A stretch of 64,000 nucleotides of DNA from Isoetes taiwanensis (GCA_021234155.1 JAJEKV010000039.1:6918912-6982911); one strand, 5' to 3'. Positions 1 to 11,455 are shown, numbered from the stretch's first letter. Numbers and translations are program-made. The notes: generated from the letters alone by a model not told the origin.

Positions 1-1
1 A

Positions 2-229
2 CGTTTGAAGACAAAAACATTCAAAGAAGGAGATTTGGTTCTTCTTTATGATTCCCGGTACAAAAATTTTCCGGGTAAACTCAAGTTTCGTTGGCTTGGC
101 CCTTATCAAATTGTTCAAGTGGTTCGACCAAGCGTTTTCCAACTAGCTGAGTTAGATGGCACTCCATTACCTACCTTGGTTAATGGTTTTCGTCTCAAAG
201 CATTTCATCACACAGAAAGTGAACATTAA
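2..229 (+). CDS. Ty3/gypsy integrase C-terminal end (partial)
   Basis: The frame is open from the window edge to a TAA at 227-229. The peptide contains FKEGDLVLLYDSR, GKLKFRWLGPYQIV and VNGFRLKAFH. This is the usual end of plant gypsy polyproteins: a basic integrase C-terminal module in which a 'KL..RW.GPY' block (the GPY/F motif) is followed by a short hydrophobic stretch ending near a 'NG.RLK.F' motif. It acts in integration of element cDNA in the nucleus. The start lies outside the window, so only the last ~76 codons are seen. No chromodomain follows. No break is seen in this short piece. Confidence 0.8.
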   Translation, partial: RLKTKTFKEGDLVLLYDSRYKNFPGKLKFRWLGPYQIVQVVRPSVFQLAELDGTPLPTLVNGFRLKAFHHTESEH

Positions 230-1500
230 CACACAGAGACAGTTCACGAAGCAAACACCACAGAAAGTGACTAGAAAGGCGGTATATTATATTATAGTGG
301 AGATTTTTTTACAAAATGTGGGCGCAGCCCAGCTATTTCCGCTATGGGCACTGCCCTATATACAAAAACGGGCTCAGAGCCCTATCTACTAAGTCCTAGG
401 CGGAAAAACCCTACTCGGGTTCGGAGCAGAGGTATCGCGCTTGGGGAGATGGTAAAGGTTACGCTCGGATCAGCGAAGGTGCAGAACCACCTCCATCCCG
501 TTGGTCTTCGAGTCAGGATGTTCAGCCATCCCGGCACACCAGCCGTCCATTCGAATGCCACGGTTGTGGCAGCGCCAGAGATCCAGACAATTCATCTTGC
601 AAGTGATCCACTCGGCGGTTAGTGGGCATCGTGCGATCTTCGTTCAAGCGGCGGCAGCCATCTTGGCGCCATCGGATGCCGCCGTTCCTCTCGGTTCGTC
701 TTTATATAGCCCACCGAGGCACTCCTTGTCGGCGTGGACCAATCACCACAAATCGCCAGCGTGTTTGCAATGCAAGGCTGTTTCTAAAATGAGAATCTTT
801 TCTCCCGTCGCATATCTAGCCATGGTACCTTCTGGCACATTCCTTTTAATGATATCCCACTTCGAGTTGCCAGCATTGAATGCCATCCCTTCTTTTCACG
901 CCCGTCGACCATTAATGGGTGTCCTTTGCCATCTGTCACATCCGATCTTTCTTTCACGTCTCATCCTCACCGTTCATTGCTTCTCCCTTACGTTTTTTGG
1001 GACTTAGCCAAATTTTTGCCTCTCAATACCCTTCTTGGCATCTTTTGACACCTGGCACCATCAGCGGTTCGGTTTCTGCACTCTTCATACCTCTTAGCCT
1101 CGGTTATGCGCCCTAAAACAAACCTTTTCGTTCCTCTGCGCCTTTGTCCTCCGTGCTCGCCTTTCGTCTTCCGCCTTTGGCATCCCTCTTCGTTCTGCAC
1201 ATCATTCCCATGGCTGCCCCAAGATTTTCTACACTTCAAGCTCTGCGCTCCCAAGGATCCGGCCCTTTTGCATCTGTATCCTTCTTGGCGCCCACTTTCC
1301 GTGAAGCCCTTGTTGGCCCAAATAAAGAAGTGATTTGAGCGACACCAGCTTTTACGAATTCTCTCAAATGGAACTTCCGGCTCCAAATCGACCCGGTTAG
1401 GCGGTTCATCGCCAATATCGTTAACGCCCGCAAGGTTACACCCGCGGGTCGATGGCACCACTATTTCGTTGACTCAACATTTGATTTCTGAGGTATTTCA
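230..1500 (+). other. Non-coding interior of the gypsy element after pol
   Basis: No convincing gene is visible. Near the left edge there is a run of short GC hairpins (gggcgcagccc at 320-330, then gggcactgccc, then gggctcagagccc). The rest has short open frames on both strands without recognisable domains. It lies between the integrase stop and the degenerate extra coding region of the same element. Confidence 0.4.
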
Positions 1501-4000
1501 TATTCCCTTGCACACCTTGTGTATCATGGTGCGCTATACGGGATCTCGATGTCGCGAGTTTGGTGCACCTCGCTTATCATGCCAATGTCCATCGTCGACC
1601 AATATCGACAAGCCTCCACGAAAACCTTTGTTAAATTTACGTGGCGAAAATTCCTTGGGTATTCTATCAAGAACACCCATATCAATAAGCCTTTCTATAA
1701 CCTGGTCCTCACCGCTACACACTCCAAACACCACATAGATTGGCCCCAAATGATGTTCTATCGTCTTCTCCAAGAAATGGACCGCCGGGTACCACTTCCA
1801 TTTCGAAGTTTACGTGGGAGGCCACTTTCAAGCCCTCATCTGTCATTACTTCCCTCCCACACCACCAAATTCTCATAATTCCACTCGGCGCTCCTTCCAA
1901 TCACTCACCAAGTTGGCACTTCACGCCCGTCTTCCACTGGTCATGTCCACAGTCACACCCATGTCACTGTCTCCTCCTCCGCTACACCATCCACTTCACA
2001 CCATTTTTCCCAAACATCCCAAACCAGGCAACAGCAAGCTCCACCACCACAACACCCTCGTCAGTTGTTGTATCTGAGTATCAGCAGGATGCTCAAGCTG
2101 CTGCTCTCAAGTTACAAAAGAATCCCAAGGCGGCTCTTATGGCCGGGGTTCAACGGGCACTAGAGGCCTCGATGCGGTACACCCGGGACCTCCAGGCTGC
2201 AAGCTGCCCAAGTTGCAACTTTGGAGGCCAAACTTCAAGACAAGCATGAAGCTCTCTTACGGGCTCATGCGGATCTCAAAAGTACACAAGCTCAAGTCAG
2301 CCAACTTCGCGAGATCAGCGGGGCTCGGCTCGGTCGAGAAATTCAGACTTTATTGGAGCACAACAAGTCCAAAGCAGCTCTCACGAGTACCAGGGCGCAG
2401 ATATTGCTAAACTCAATGCCTTGTACTCGGCGTGTGAAAATTTCAGCACTCAAGTTCAAAATCTTTCAGCGGGGCGCTCAAATTAAGCCTCCTTGGCCCG
2501 GCTCGGCTTTCTACCGCGGAGACCTCTCGGCTCACCTCTCTTCAAGATCAACTACGGAGGTGCGTAAGCGAAGATCTTGGATGACGCGGAGATTGCCGTG
2601 CTTCGTCTCAATACACGGGGCAATCTTCCTCCCGGGTCAACCCTTCTCGTAAACGGGTCCGTGACCCGATCCACGCCGCTTTCGAAAGGGACAACGGATC
2701 CGTGATCTCGAACAATAGTGCAGCAAGCTATTGATCTGGCTGATGAGGCTCAAGCAAAACTTGGCGCCCATACCGCCATTCTTCCGCGAGAATGTCTGTT
2801 GACTTTCGTTCCCTCCCCGCTATCACGATTATGTGGTTGCTCGACGCCACCTCTTCCTTTTCTCGGTGGCATGCGGCCGATGGCCCCTGTGGATATTCCC
2901 CCGGCGGTCGCATTTTCTTGGATTTGGCGAACTCTCCATTGAAGACAAAGGGTTGTCTTTGTGCCCTTGTCGTCTTTGATCTCATACACCGTGCCGATCC
3001 GGACTTTATCACCTTGAGTGGTTCAACCCATGGCTTACATATTTCATGATTTCTATCCGGGTGATACGGGAACACTTTGGAAATGGGCCACGCCCGACTT
3101 TTCCGGGGTGACCCCCTTGTGCAATTGGTGCTTCGGGATAACAATCCATATCTTGCGGATCCCGCCGGACCCAAACTCTTCATCGAGAGTACATGCACGA
3201 GCTTGCCAATCATTTATCTCTCACGGCAAGCGGAAGGCTGCAACAAATCAGGAAGTATCTAGGACATCCCAGGATCTTCCCTATGCACAAATTTATATGC
3301 AGCACCTGCGCCGGTTACAATCGATTACAAGCTCTGTTGGATAGCAAGGCGGTCCCCACGGGATGGGATAGCCCTCTGTCAACTCTCGACTCTCTGCTTC
3401 TCTTTGGGATCGTTGGTGTCGGGCTCTTGATCCAGATCTTGTCGATCAATTCGAGGAGACCGCTCAGCAACCCACGCCCACGGGCATGGTTCCTTCTCCC
3501 TATGCTTCCCTGGGCGTACCTCCACGCCCCAGGTTCCTGACTTCTGATTGGCGCCTTCCTTTTTGGACCAAGGTCATGGATGGTCATGCAGGCTGGACAC
3601 CACCTCAGATCTCGACGGATCTCCGGTGGGATCCACGTTTTGTTCGCCGCTCACATTGGGAAGAAGGTGCCACTCTGGACAACACCACCAATTGGATCTA
3701 CATTGCTAATGAGCGTGGTTGGCAACGGCCCGCGGATGCGCTTCATGGTCTCGACACCTTCTTGCAGAATGCCTCCACCTCACCTGATCCTTCTGTCCAT
3801 CTTCAAGCAGGATTTTGCGCTGCTCTCAAATGCATTTTGCTAAGCTCCTTAAATCGGCAGCGTCCCATTTTTCACTGCAATCCGAATGCCAGTGTCAGTG
3901 CCTTTGGCCTTCAGACCTGTCTCCTCATGGAATGTCAGTACATTTCTTGAGGCACGCGCGCCCTTGAAGACATGGTACGCTCTCGCTTTCTTATTGATGC
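1500..4000 (+). pseudogene. Degenerate extra ORF region between pol and 3' LTR
   Basis: Several plus-strand stretches read like one or more decayed proteins. 1519-1878 includes a Trp/Phe-rich block (KFTWRKFLGYSIKN). About 2160-2480 reads as a heptad-like, coiled-coil segment (EAKLQDKHEALLRAHADLK) with one or more frame changes. 3486-3950 encodes blocks such as SDWRLPFWTKVMDGHAGW and HWEEGATLDNTTNWIYIA. Frames change at several points and stops interrupt, so it cannot be expressed as one protein now. I do not recognise the family. Extra ORFs after pol are known in some plant LTR retrotransposon lineages, so an additional element gene is the natural reading. A captured host gene is the alternative. 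Confidence 0.45.
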
Positions 4001-4169
4001 CGATCCTGCCCTTGGCCAAAACACTCCTCAAGCTCTTCAATCACGCCAAGATCTCATAAGCCAGTACCATAATGGTGCCCGTCCTCACTCCCGTGAGGAT
4101 CACTTTCAGACAGATGGCTTCCCGCCCTCCGAAACGCTTCCTCCTTTTCTTCACTCTGAGTGTCGTTTG

Positions 4170-4178
4170 GTGGGGGAG
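4170..4178 (+). promoter_or_regulatory. Polypurine tract
   Basis: The purine run ggtgggggag (one interrupting T) sits directly before the LTR start TGTTAAT. This is the expected site for second-strand primer formation in an LTR retrotransposon. Confidence 0.6.
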
Positions 4179-4762
4179 TGTTAATCTGTGCCTCACAGTG
4201 CGGGACTATTCATCATCTGACAGACCAGGTCAAGCTCAAGGATCCTCGGTCGCCCACAGGTCGGACATCCAAGGCTCCTGAGAAGACCAAGCGGCGAACC
4301 CCTTGATCAAAGCACGTGGCTGTCAACAAGAGGCGCCGCTCGGACAAGTGGCGACCCGTCACCGCCAGCGTCGGCGTCGGCGTGATTCTAGGCACTTCAA
4401 GAGGCACCGCCAACATTCTGCAAATCGGGCCTCCTTCGAGTCGACGCGAGATCGATCGGTCAGTGTCTATATTGGGCCCAAGGCCATTGTACTATATATA
4501 TGAGTAGAGTTAGCACATAAGTTTAGAAGATGAGTTTTGAGTCTTGTCTCCTTTCAGTTTTCTCTCTATTACGAGAGCTCATGTATTTTCATCATTGATA
4601 TCAAGGAAGCTTATCATCTTTCTCTCATTTGTTCTGTTTCCTTCTTTTTCTTCTCTTCTTGCAAATCCCGCGTGACATAGTCCCCCGGACTCTCCTGTTA
4701 GATCCACGGGTCCTCACAGAGGGTTGTCTTCCAGGAGTTCCCGAACCCAGACCCCAAACACA
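4179..4762 (+). repeat. 3' LTR (584 bp)
   Basis: Begins TGTTAATCTGTG after the polypurine tract and ends ...CCCCAAACACA at 4762, giving the TG...CA ends typical of LTRs. A TATA-like element (actatatatatgag) lies near 4491, about 310 bp into the LTR. It is followed by a T/C-rich stretch, as expected for U3-R-U5 order. The partner LTR is outside the window, so boundaries and the target-site duplication cannot be checked. Confidence 0.6.
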
Positions 4763-5186
4763 ATGCCTTATATCTTATACTTGGGCAGAATATTGATTTC
4801 ATCATTTGCTGTGCACTTCATAGTTTTCTTATTGATGCTTTGTCAAGCAATTTTTCAATCTCATTGTCTAAGGCATGCATGAGATTGTAGTTTGATTAAT
4901 CATGCATCTTGAATGGCACATAATTTTAGTCCATGACATTGATATTTCTGTTGCTCTGTATTTTGTGTCGCAAAGGTTATGTTCATTATCTGAAGTTGAA
5001 TTTGTTTGCAGTGACTGTTAGAACTCATTGGCATTAGAAATAGCATTTTTTTTTGTAAGAGATTCAATGGGATTTTTTCAAAAAATTACGTTTTTGCCCC
5101 TGTTCTGAAACCCAAGAACATGAAAAATAACATGTTAATGTTGCTCTTACCACCACAAAATAATGATCTGCAGTTCAACATGGAAT
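4763..5186. other. Unassigned AT-rich sequence
   Basis: Flank immediately outside the gypsy 3' LTR. No gene or repeat family recognised. Confidence 0.4.
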
Positions 5187-5335
5187 ATGTAGCAAAATAA
5201 CAGGGGGTTTCCTTTTGTATTTTTGTACTTGTTTCCCTAAGGTTTTTATATGATTTGATGATGGTATTCCATGAGACGTACTAATTGGTACATCTAGAGT
5301 GCGCATACTATCAGCATAGTTTTAGTGGCGTTTTC
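5182..5335 (+). repeat. Dispersed repeat with terminal AACAGGGGGTT motif, copy 1
   Basis: Starts with gaatatgtagcaaaataac followed by AGGGGGTT, then about 130 bp ending near the phrase 'gacgtactaattggtacatc'. Copies start near 39115 and 41223. The same terminal motif also forms both ends of the fold-back element at 39971-41139. Sequence left of the motif is unrelated between copies, so the motif is the left end of a mobile repeat. Confidence 0.65.
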
Positions 5336-7119
5336 CAATGGTTACACCTCTATAATTTCACAAACTATCCTAAATCGAACATGCAAGCATCGAACATGGT
5401 ATTTTAGGGTTTCGATTGTCCATGATTTTGCTTCTATGTTTTCTTTGGAGGTAGGGCAGGAGCCCAAGGGCAGGCCTCAGGTCGCCTGTAGGTTCTGGGC
5501 ATGGGTCTTGACTGGTTTTGCAAGCTTGGTACTAGTTTTGGCACAGGGAATATCTACCAAACTGTGTGTGTTCCGGGACAAGCTTATGAAAAAAGGAATG
5601 CCCATTTTCCCCTTCACGATTTAGAACAAAGCAGAGATGGCTATGTCCGACGTGTTAAATCCTATCGCATGTCTACATAGCTGCAAAACCCTATTATTAT
5701 TAAACATTCAAAAGCAGTTAAGTCCAGGATTTCGTCAATTCTTACGGTTCTTGCTAATTTCCTCGTCATCCCGAAAGAGTGCACCTATTCATCATTCGAA
5801 ACCAGGTAAATCGAGAACATCTTAGATCCTTACAGTTCTTGCTAATTTCCTCATCGTCCACAGTAGTCGGATCTTGTAAATGAACAGATGGAGCTACGTC
5901 CATGGCTGAGCTGGAGAAGGATGCAGAAACCCTATTGTAGAATGGGTTTCAGATGCTTGTTCCTTAATGTTTGGTTCAGATAGACAAAAGCTTAAGAATG
6001 GAAAAGCAACATAGAGATAGCTTCTCAAAGACGATGCGCCTCGACACAACAGAATTATCGCAATTCGCTCACGTCAATGATTATAAAAGGTGAATGTTTG
6101 GGCCATTTACATTACATGCTTTACATAATGCAAGATTTAGTTTGGGAGAAACAGTATACAGGGCCTTTCAATGTGAAACCTTCCCCTCAAGTATCCTTCT
6201 CTGTATATTTGACTTATCATGAGAGGATGAAGCTTTGAATGCAACAAACTCCATTGTGCTTGCAGGAGAGACTCCTGAAGATGACATCTGAACATCGAGC
6301 AGAGGTTGCCTCTAAGCGGGGAAGATCTACTCATCATGTACAAGGTAGCCTTACAGTTCATTCTTATGAGATTCATTCTTATGAGAAGGGATATTTATTT
6401 TGTTCATAAGCATGTCTAGTGGCTCTTATCATTTCTCCAGCAAATTAATCGGTTGAATTGATCATTGGTATTATTTTTACGTTTCAAAATCTCGTTCTCC
6501 TCCATTTCTTTGCTTGCTTCAATGCGGACAAGATCCTCTTTTGCTTGGAAATTATTTCATGTAAAGAATTTTCTTGTAACACCCTTCTGTTCATTGCTAT
6601 AGGCTGTGTCAACATTCGATGCTCCGGTTATTGGAGAGGTAACGTGATGCATTCTGTGTAGCTTGAGCTGTTGCATTGCTGCAAGAGTTCATTATAGGCT
6701 TCTCTTTAAAATTCGAGGCAGATTTGCAGTTCGTTATATGTGCACACCAGCTTGTATGTTTGACATTGTGTGCAGGCTGGCTTGCTAATCTATGTAACCA
6801 TATTTGTGAGTATATCCGACTTTATTTGTGAGTATATCCGACTTCTTCCATGAACTAAATTGCTGTTGTATATAAATGGGCATCCAAGGCTACATTTGTT
6901 GCTGAATTTTGCCACCAATATAACTCCATGAATGTAATTTATCCAATTAGTCCGTTGTATGTATTTGAAGTTTTAAATTCTTATTATCTGCATCTATTCT
7001 TCATATTCCTTGCTAGAAGAACCTGGAATGGCTTTGAAGTTCTTGTTACATATAGAGATTGGCTGCCCTCTATTGTGGATTATGGAGAACGTAGTGGTTG
7101 TTCATGAACACCTCAACCA
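5336..7119. other. Mostly unassigned; possible exon-like scraps
   Basis: No complete gene. A 31-bp phrase (ttcttgctaatttcctcgtc and flanks) occurs near 5743 and again near 5834. A segment at about 6264-6342 is bounded by an acceptor-like TTGCAG and a donor-like AAG/GTAGCC and reads ERLLKMTSEHRAEVASKRGR. Another at about 6603-6638, between TATAG and GTAACG, reads AVSTFDAPVIGE. Their phases do not join cleanly, so exon status is only a suggestion. A 22-bp direct repeat (tttgtgagtatatccgac) lies at 6803-6843. Confidence 0.25.
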
Positions 7120-7125
7120 TGAAGG

Positions 7126-7355
7126 GCTTGGATGTCAAAGTGTGTTGTCCGCAAAAGTCTTCTGTGTAGGTCTTGGATGTCAAAGTGTGTTGTCCGCAAA
7201 AGTCTTGTGTGCAGTTCACAATAGTTTACACGTTTCTTGTATTGCAATATTCATGAATACCTCATGAAGGTCTTGGATGTCAAAGTGTGTTATCCGCAAA
7301 AGTCTTGTGTGCAGTTCACAATAGTTTACACGATTCTTGTATTTGCAATATTGGA
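7126..7355 (+). repeat. Tandem repeat built on 'ggtcttggatgtcaaagtgt'
   Basis: Three units carry the phrase tcttggatgtcaaagtgtgt followed by 'tatccgcaaaagtctt' or 'tgtccgcaaaagtctt'. The second and third also share the following ~60 bp (gtgtgcagttcacaatag...). Unit lengths differ (about 42 and 100 bp), so this is stepwise local duplication rather than a regular satellite. A further 21-bp doublet lies at 7374-7415. Confidence 0.85.
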
Positions 7356-7496
7356 GATGGATAATGAATATAATGATTACATAAAATGTACTCATGATTA
7401 CATAAAATGTACTCAATTTGTTTGTCTTCATGTTATTGTGTTTTTTAGTAATTAATATTTAGGCCCATAAACTTTACCTATGTTTGCTTTGGTTAG

Positions 7497-7932
7497 GGCC
7501 CGAAGGGCCCAAAATTTTTTTTATATAACAATAAACACACAACTACCATTAACATTATTAACACAAACCATTGCATTTAACACATTTAAATTAAAATCCC
7601 CCTTAAACCCCCTTTGGTTTGGGTGCATATTCACACGGGGGTTACGTAGAGGGGCGAGAGCCTTAAAAAATATATTTACAATACATGTACAAAATTAACA
7701 CCATTAAGTACATTCTCTCAAATCTTATAGTATTTTGCAAACTTTGATATACAGTATACAAAAACTTGTACATGCATACCCCACAAACGAGGATCGCTAT
7801 GTACGGTCCAGATCTTGGAATAAAGGGCAAATATGCCTATCCGACAGCTCTCGTTGCCCGGAGTAACCCCCCGTGTGAATATGCACCCAAACCAAAGGGG
7901 GTTTAAGGGGGATTTTAATTTAAATGTGTTAT
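7497..7932. mobile_element. MITE-like inverted-repeat element, copy 1
   Basis: Two inverted arms of about 65 bp (7579-7643 and 7863-7930) contain the phrase ccctttggtttgggtgcata and its complement. They flank a core of about 220 bp that holds 'cttatagtattttgc' and 'taccccacaaacgagga'. The left side runs further out to gggcccgaagggccc at about 7497. The right side stops after 'aaatgtgtt', so this copy looks asymmetric or truncated. The core and arms are matched by the centre of the palindrome at 39971-41139, and one arm recurs at 43528-43690. No transposase is encoded. Confidence 0.75.
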
Positions 7933-8146
7933 TGAGATCTGAAGTTCAACATCTGTAGTTCAGCATGGATTATTGAGATCTGCAGTTCAACATCTACATT
8001 GTATATGCAATTTTAGAGGAACTTAAATCTACTTTGTAGGCCATTTATAGAAAACAAATTGCTACAGTCCCTTGCGAGCAACGTGCATGTGTTTTAGGTT
8101 ATTAGCAGTGCTCTATTGATTAGTGTACTAGGCTATTGTACATTCA

Positions 8147-8181
8147 CATACACCCCCACATACACCCCCACATACACCCCC
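8147..8181 (+). repeat. Short minisatellite (cacatacaccccc)n
   Basis: About three copies of an 11-12 bp unit 'cacataccacccc'-like, visible as cacatacacccccacataca. Confidence 0.8.
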
Positions 8182-9033
8182 ATAGCTTCTGAAAGTGGAT
8201 ATTTTGACATAAAATTCAACATGCTTTGTGTATGTATAATTAATATTTCGTCTCTATATTGTGAACTTCATCTAGAAATGGCACCGTAAGCTTTCCGTGG
8301 CCGTTGAAATTGTATCCATCCATCCAACTATGTTCCTATTTAAAAGCATCAATTGTATTTCTCATCCCACTCCAGACATTATGCACAATGTGCTTCGCAT
8401 CTTAGCACTCCATTCCATCCTCAGTATCTATAACCATCTAATCCACATGTAAAGTCAATTACATCTACCATCCACATGCTCAAGACTAATGCTAGGCATC
8501 GATGTTCGCACTGTCTTGCCTAAGATAATAGTACTAAATAATTGAACGTATCAAACATGTTTGATAAATCACTCATTTGGGGTTTAGTGTTAAATGACAC
8601 ATATATGGTTTAAGGATTTGAGCATTTGGCACGCTATGAACGGGGCGAGAGAAGAAAACCCTTTCCGTTGCTCATCGCGTCGAGTGTGCTGCCTTAGGGT
8701 TTGAGAATTTATCACATCACGAATCCAATGAATATAGAGCATCTCGTAGATGGATCATACAATGCTATCAACCATGTCATCATTACCACAAATTTAGTGT
8801 TTAGTGCTTATGTTTAGAGTTTAAGATATCATGACTATGTGTCAAGTAAATTACAACTCTTAAAGATGGAGTCCAACATGGTGACTTACCAAGTTCTATA
8901 TTGATTAGGGACCCTGACACTCCACTACATCTGTGCACATGATTACATCTACAACCCTTCGAGGCATAATTACATTTCGTACCTCTTTATCGCACCTATA
9001 AAGTCCATTACGTCTAGCCATTCCACGTGTCCA
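8182..9033. other. Unassigned sequence, possibly Helitron interior
   Basis: No gene seen. A segment near 8450-8530 resembles 8995-9060 ('attacatctaccatccacat' versus 'attacgtctagccattccac', then 'gactaatgc' and a GC-rich palindrome). It looks like a decayed extra copy of the Helitron 3' subterminal region. Confidence 0.35.
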
Positions 9034-9041
9034 GGACTAAT

Positions 9042-9070
9042 GCCCGGCATCGCCGGGCACACGTTTCTAG
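9042..9070 (+). mobile_element. Helitron 3' terminus (plus strand)
   Basis: A 7-bp GC stem GCCCGGC (9042-9048), loop ATC, GCCGGGC (9052-9058), then 8 nt, then CTAG at 9067-9070 followed by T. A hairpin about ten bases before a CTRR end, inserted between A and T, is the standard Helitron 3' end. The element body extends to lower coordinates. Its TC 5' end and any Rep/helicase gene were not found, so this is a non-autonomous or decayed copy. Confidence 0.75.
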
Positions 9071-9521
9071 TCTTTTAAATTTTCATTGGTACTTAAATCA
9101 AATAAAATATAGTGGAGCAAGAGGTTTCGGCCATTGAAGATCTTGGGGCATATGATCTTTCCTCACATATGATGTGATGTTATTACTCGAATTTCCTTCT
9201 CATTCAGTATCTAACACGTCCGCTCCTACATTCCCACAACCTTGAGACATGTCGAAATTTACACTAATGATACCAACTTTGTCGTCACAGTCACAGACAA
9301 CATTAATTCTCCATGGCACATGAATAGTATGTCCTACAATCATCCTATCTGCCTCCATGATCTGCCATCCATGCTAGCCAAAAAATATTGACGCAACCAT
9401 ACCACTGCATCAGGCCCTCAAGACATATGGAGATGCAATTATCTAATGAAGTCCATAGTCAACATGAGCAAGAAGAAGGCCTCCATGTGCAAACACCGTA
9501 TTTCAAACAATTAAAATAGTT

Positions 9522-9836
9522 GAAACAGTTGAGTCTTCTGCAGATTGGCGAGTTAATACTTACAAAGCCTCCAGGCCTTACAGTAGCTATTCTTGGTCGA
9601 ACACCACTGGCTCGAACACATCAACTTGCTTTCCAAGTTCTTTGCATTGCCTACTCAATGCCACCTACTCAGTGCCACAAATTTAGGCTAAATCCATTCA
9701 TGTTTCTATTATTAGTTCTTGTCTTTACATATTTAAGGATCCATCAATCCTTCCATTGTCATCAAGTTTCTTCGTTGATCAATGCAATCTGCTCCTGTCT
9801 TTCTCTTCTATGCTATGTCTTCCTGAACCTCTGCAT
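9522..9836 (+). repeat. Probable 5' LTR of a copia element
   Basis: Immediately left of a PBS-like sequence at 9838 the DNA ends ...CTCTGCA. It contains a T/C-rich, polyadenylation-like stretch, as in copia U5 regions. The left boundary (TGAAACAGTTG near 9522) is a guess, since no second copy is present for comparison. Confidence 0.4.
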
Positions 9837-9837
9837 A

Positions 9838-9856
9838 TGGTATTACAGCAAAGCTC
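9838..9856 (+). promoter_or_regulatory. Primer-binding site (initiator-Met tRNA type)
   Basis: TGGTATTACAGCAAAGCTC resembles TGGTATCAGAGC, the complement of the initiator-Met tRNA 3' end used by plant copia elements. It sits about 30 bp before the gag ATG. Confidence 0.6.
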
Positions 9857-9866
9857 TAACTAAGGC

Positions 9867-11003
9867 ATGGACGCTAGCCCTGCAACCTCCTCCACTTCTA
9901 CCGCACCTACCATGCATACCTTTGCATCTGATCCTATTTTCCTGAGCTGGTTGATCCAACCAATGGACTGGAAAAGTATGGGATCGAAAGCTTCAAGGGT
10001 GAAAATTTCATATCAGATTTCCACTTATTTTATGGCAGTTGTATTATGGGAAGTGGTTAATGGATCTGCTCTGCACCCCAATGGGCCAGCAACTAGTCAT
10101 GATGCTTTGAGGAAATGGATGGCAAAGGATTCTAGAGCCGACTCTGTGCTTGTCAGTAGTATCCACCCTACCATTTTGCATCGACTAAAAATCTTCAACA
10201 GGGCAAATGAATGCTAGAGCAAACTGCTCCGCATGTGTGAGGAGAAATCGATTGCTACACAGATGATGCTCCAGCATCGACTCTACGCCACTGGCTTCTG
10301 AGATGGTGAATCCATGAGTGCTCACATCGCCACTATGGATCAATTAGATGAATAAGGGTCAATCAAACTTTGTGACAAATGTTCTGCCTATTCCGAGGTC
10401 AGAAATTCTTTAGCTTTCCTTTCCAGTCTAACTCCATCATATGAAAACATTGTACCGAATTGGAAAGAAGTAAGAGCCAGAATCCTTCAAAAAGAACCTT
10501 GGCTTCAAAAGATGCTATTGATGTGCAAGTTGCTTTGTTCACTAACAGAAAAGCAAAGTTTGAGGCCAAAGTTGCTGACCCTAAGTCTGAGTCCAAGTGA
10601 CCTAAATGTGATTACTGCAAACGTTGAGGCCACATTCATGAAAAATGTTGGAAACTTAAGGTAGATCTTGCAGGCCATAATACAAATGCAGAAGCCTCAG
10701 CCCCAAGTGTCCTTCCAAATGTCCCTCCAAGTGTCCCTCCAAATTACACATGTTGCTGCAAATTTTACAGTTGAAGAACCCTTCATAGGAGGACGAGCTT
10801 TTATGACCACCTATGCTACAAATAAACGTAGCATTTCTACCTGGTGGATTGACTCTGCTGCTTCAACCCACATGACAATAGAGACCCATTGCTTTATTCA
10901 ACTTCGAAATCTCCCTCAAATTCATTTCATCAATGCAATGTTTGATGATTTATCTGTTGAAATTGGAGAAATTTATTGGATATTTTGGGATGGGCACTTG
11001 TAA
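9867..11003 (+). pseudogene. Ty1/copia gag-protease remnant
   Basis: The first frame (9867-10217) reads as copia gag, with blocks such as ISTYFMAVVLWEVVNGSA. Stops and frame changes follow. Near 10600 a CCHC knuckle (CDYCKR, stop, GHIHEKC) is visible with a stop inside it. The last frame (10668-11003) holds the protease-like motif STWWIDSAASTHMT, in which the usual DSGA is DSAA. Coding similarity ends about 10960, and integrase and RT are absent. The copy cannot make functional protein. Gag would package element RNA and protease would process the polyprotein. Confidence 0.75.
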
Positions 11004-11455
11004 TTGGACTTGAAGGCATATAAAAGTCCCTTTTAATGGTTGAATATTTGATGAGGTGGCATGATCTCAAAGGGCATGGTGGTTATTAAAGATATAATGA
11101 TGGAGATTCGTTTTGAAGATGAAAGGTTAAGATTGGAGGTGTAAGCTTCAAGAAGGGATACGTTTCATTCATTCTCTCTCTCACTCTTGCTCTTGGAAGG
11201 AGATTTTCTGTTGTAGAGTGTAATCTTCCATGGAAGAAATAAAAGAAGAGGAGGATGAACCTTCTGATTTATTTGCGCTATTATCAGATGACTGTCTTTC
11301 TTTAAGCTTCTCAAATTGTGCTTCTATTTGTCATGGTAGTAGAATGGGATGAAATCCATTGCTATATTTTGCAAGCTGCCTCTGCTTTGATCTTTTCTTT
11401 CTGTTGGATTACATAAAGTGGTGTGCTTGCCGGGAGAAGTAGCATTCTATTAACA
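10999..11455 (+). repeat. LTR-like segment with PBS-like sequence after it
   Basis: Runs from TGTAATTGGAC to ...CTATTAACA and is followed by TGATATCTAAGAG, a weak match to the initiator-Met PBS. A TATA-like box (catataaaag) is near 11020. This could be the 5' LTR of a second copia element that truncated the gag-protease remnant. With no partner copy, the boundaries are uncertain. Confidence 0.35.

Larger units (their letters stand above)
1..4762 (+). mobile_element. 3' portion of a Ty3/gypsy LTR retrotransposon
   Basis: The window opens inside an LTR retrotransposon read on the plus strand. Seen in order: the last ~76 codons of a pol-like frame (integrase C-terminus), about 3.9 kb that carries broken plus-strand coding stretches but no recognised pol domain, a purine run at 4170-4178, and a terminal LTR (4179-4762). 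The 5' LTR, gag, protease and RT would lie left of the window. The long coding-like interval between pol and the 3' LTR is unusual for a simple gypsy element and is described separately. Assignment to Ty3/gypsy rests on the integrase tail style only. Confidence 0.7.

Noticed and set aside
988-1461. Minus-strand 157-codon ORF
   Set aside because: No domain; it lies inside a plus-strand retroelement and has the look of a chance frame in GC-rich sequence.
2728-3213. Minus-strand 161-codon ORF
   Set aside because: No recognised domain; antisense to the decayed plus-strand coding region of the gypsy element.
7126-7355. Possible CRISPR-like or regulatory array
   Set aside because: Units are adjacent and unequal without spacers of constant size, and the genome is eukaryotic.
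8256-8275. TCTCTATATTGTGAAC as Helitron 5' end
   Set aside because: Preceded by G rather than A, and there is no second copy to support it.
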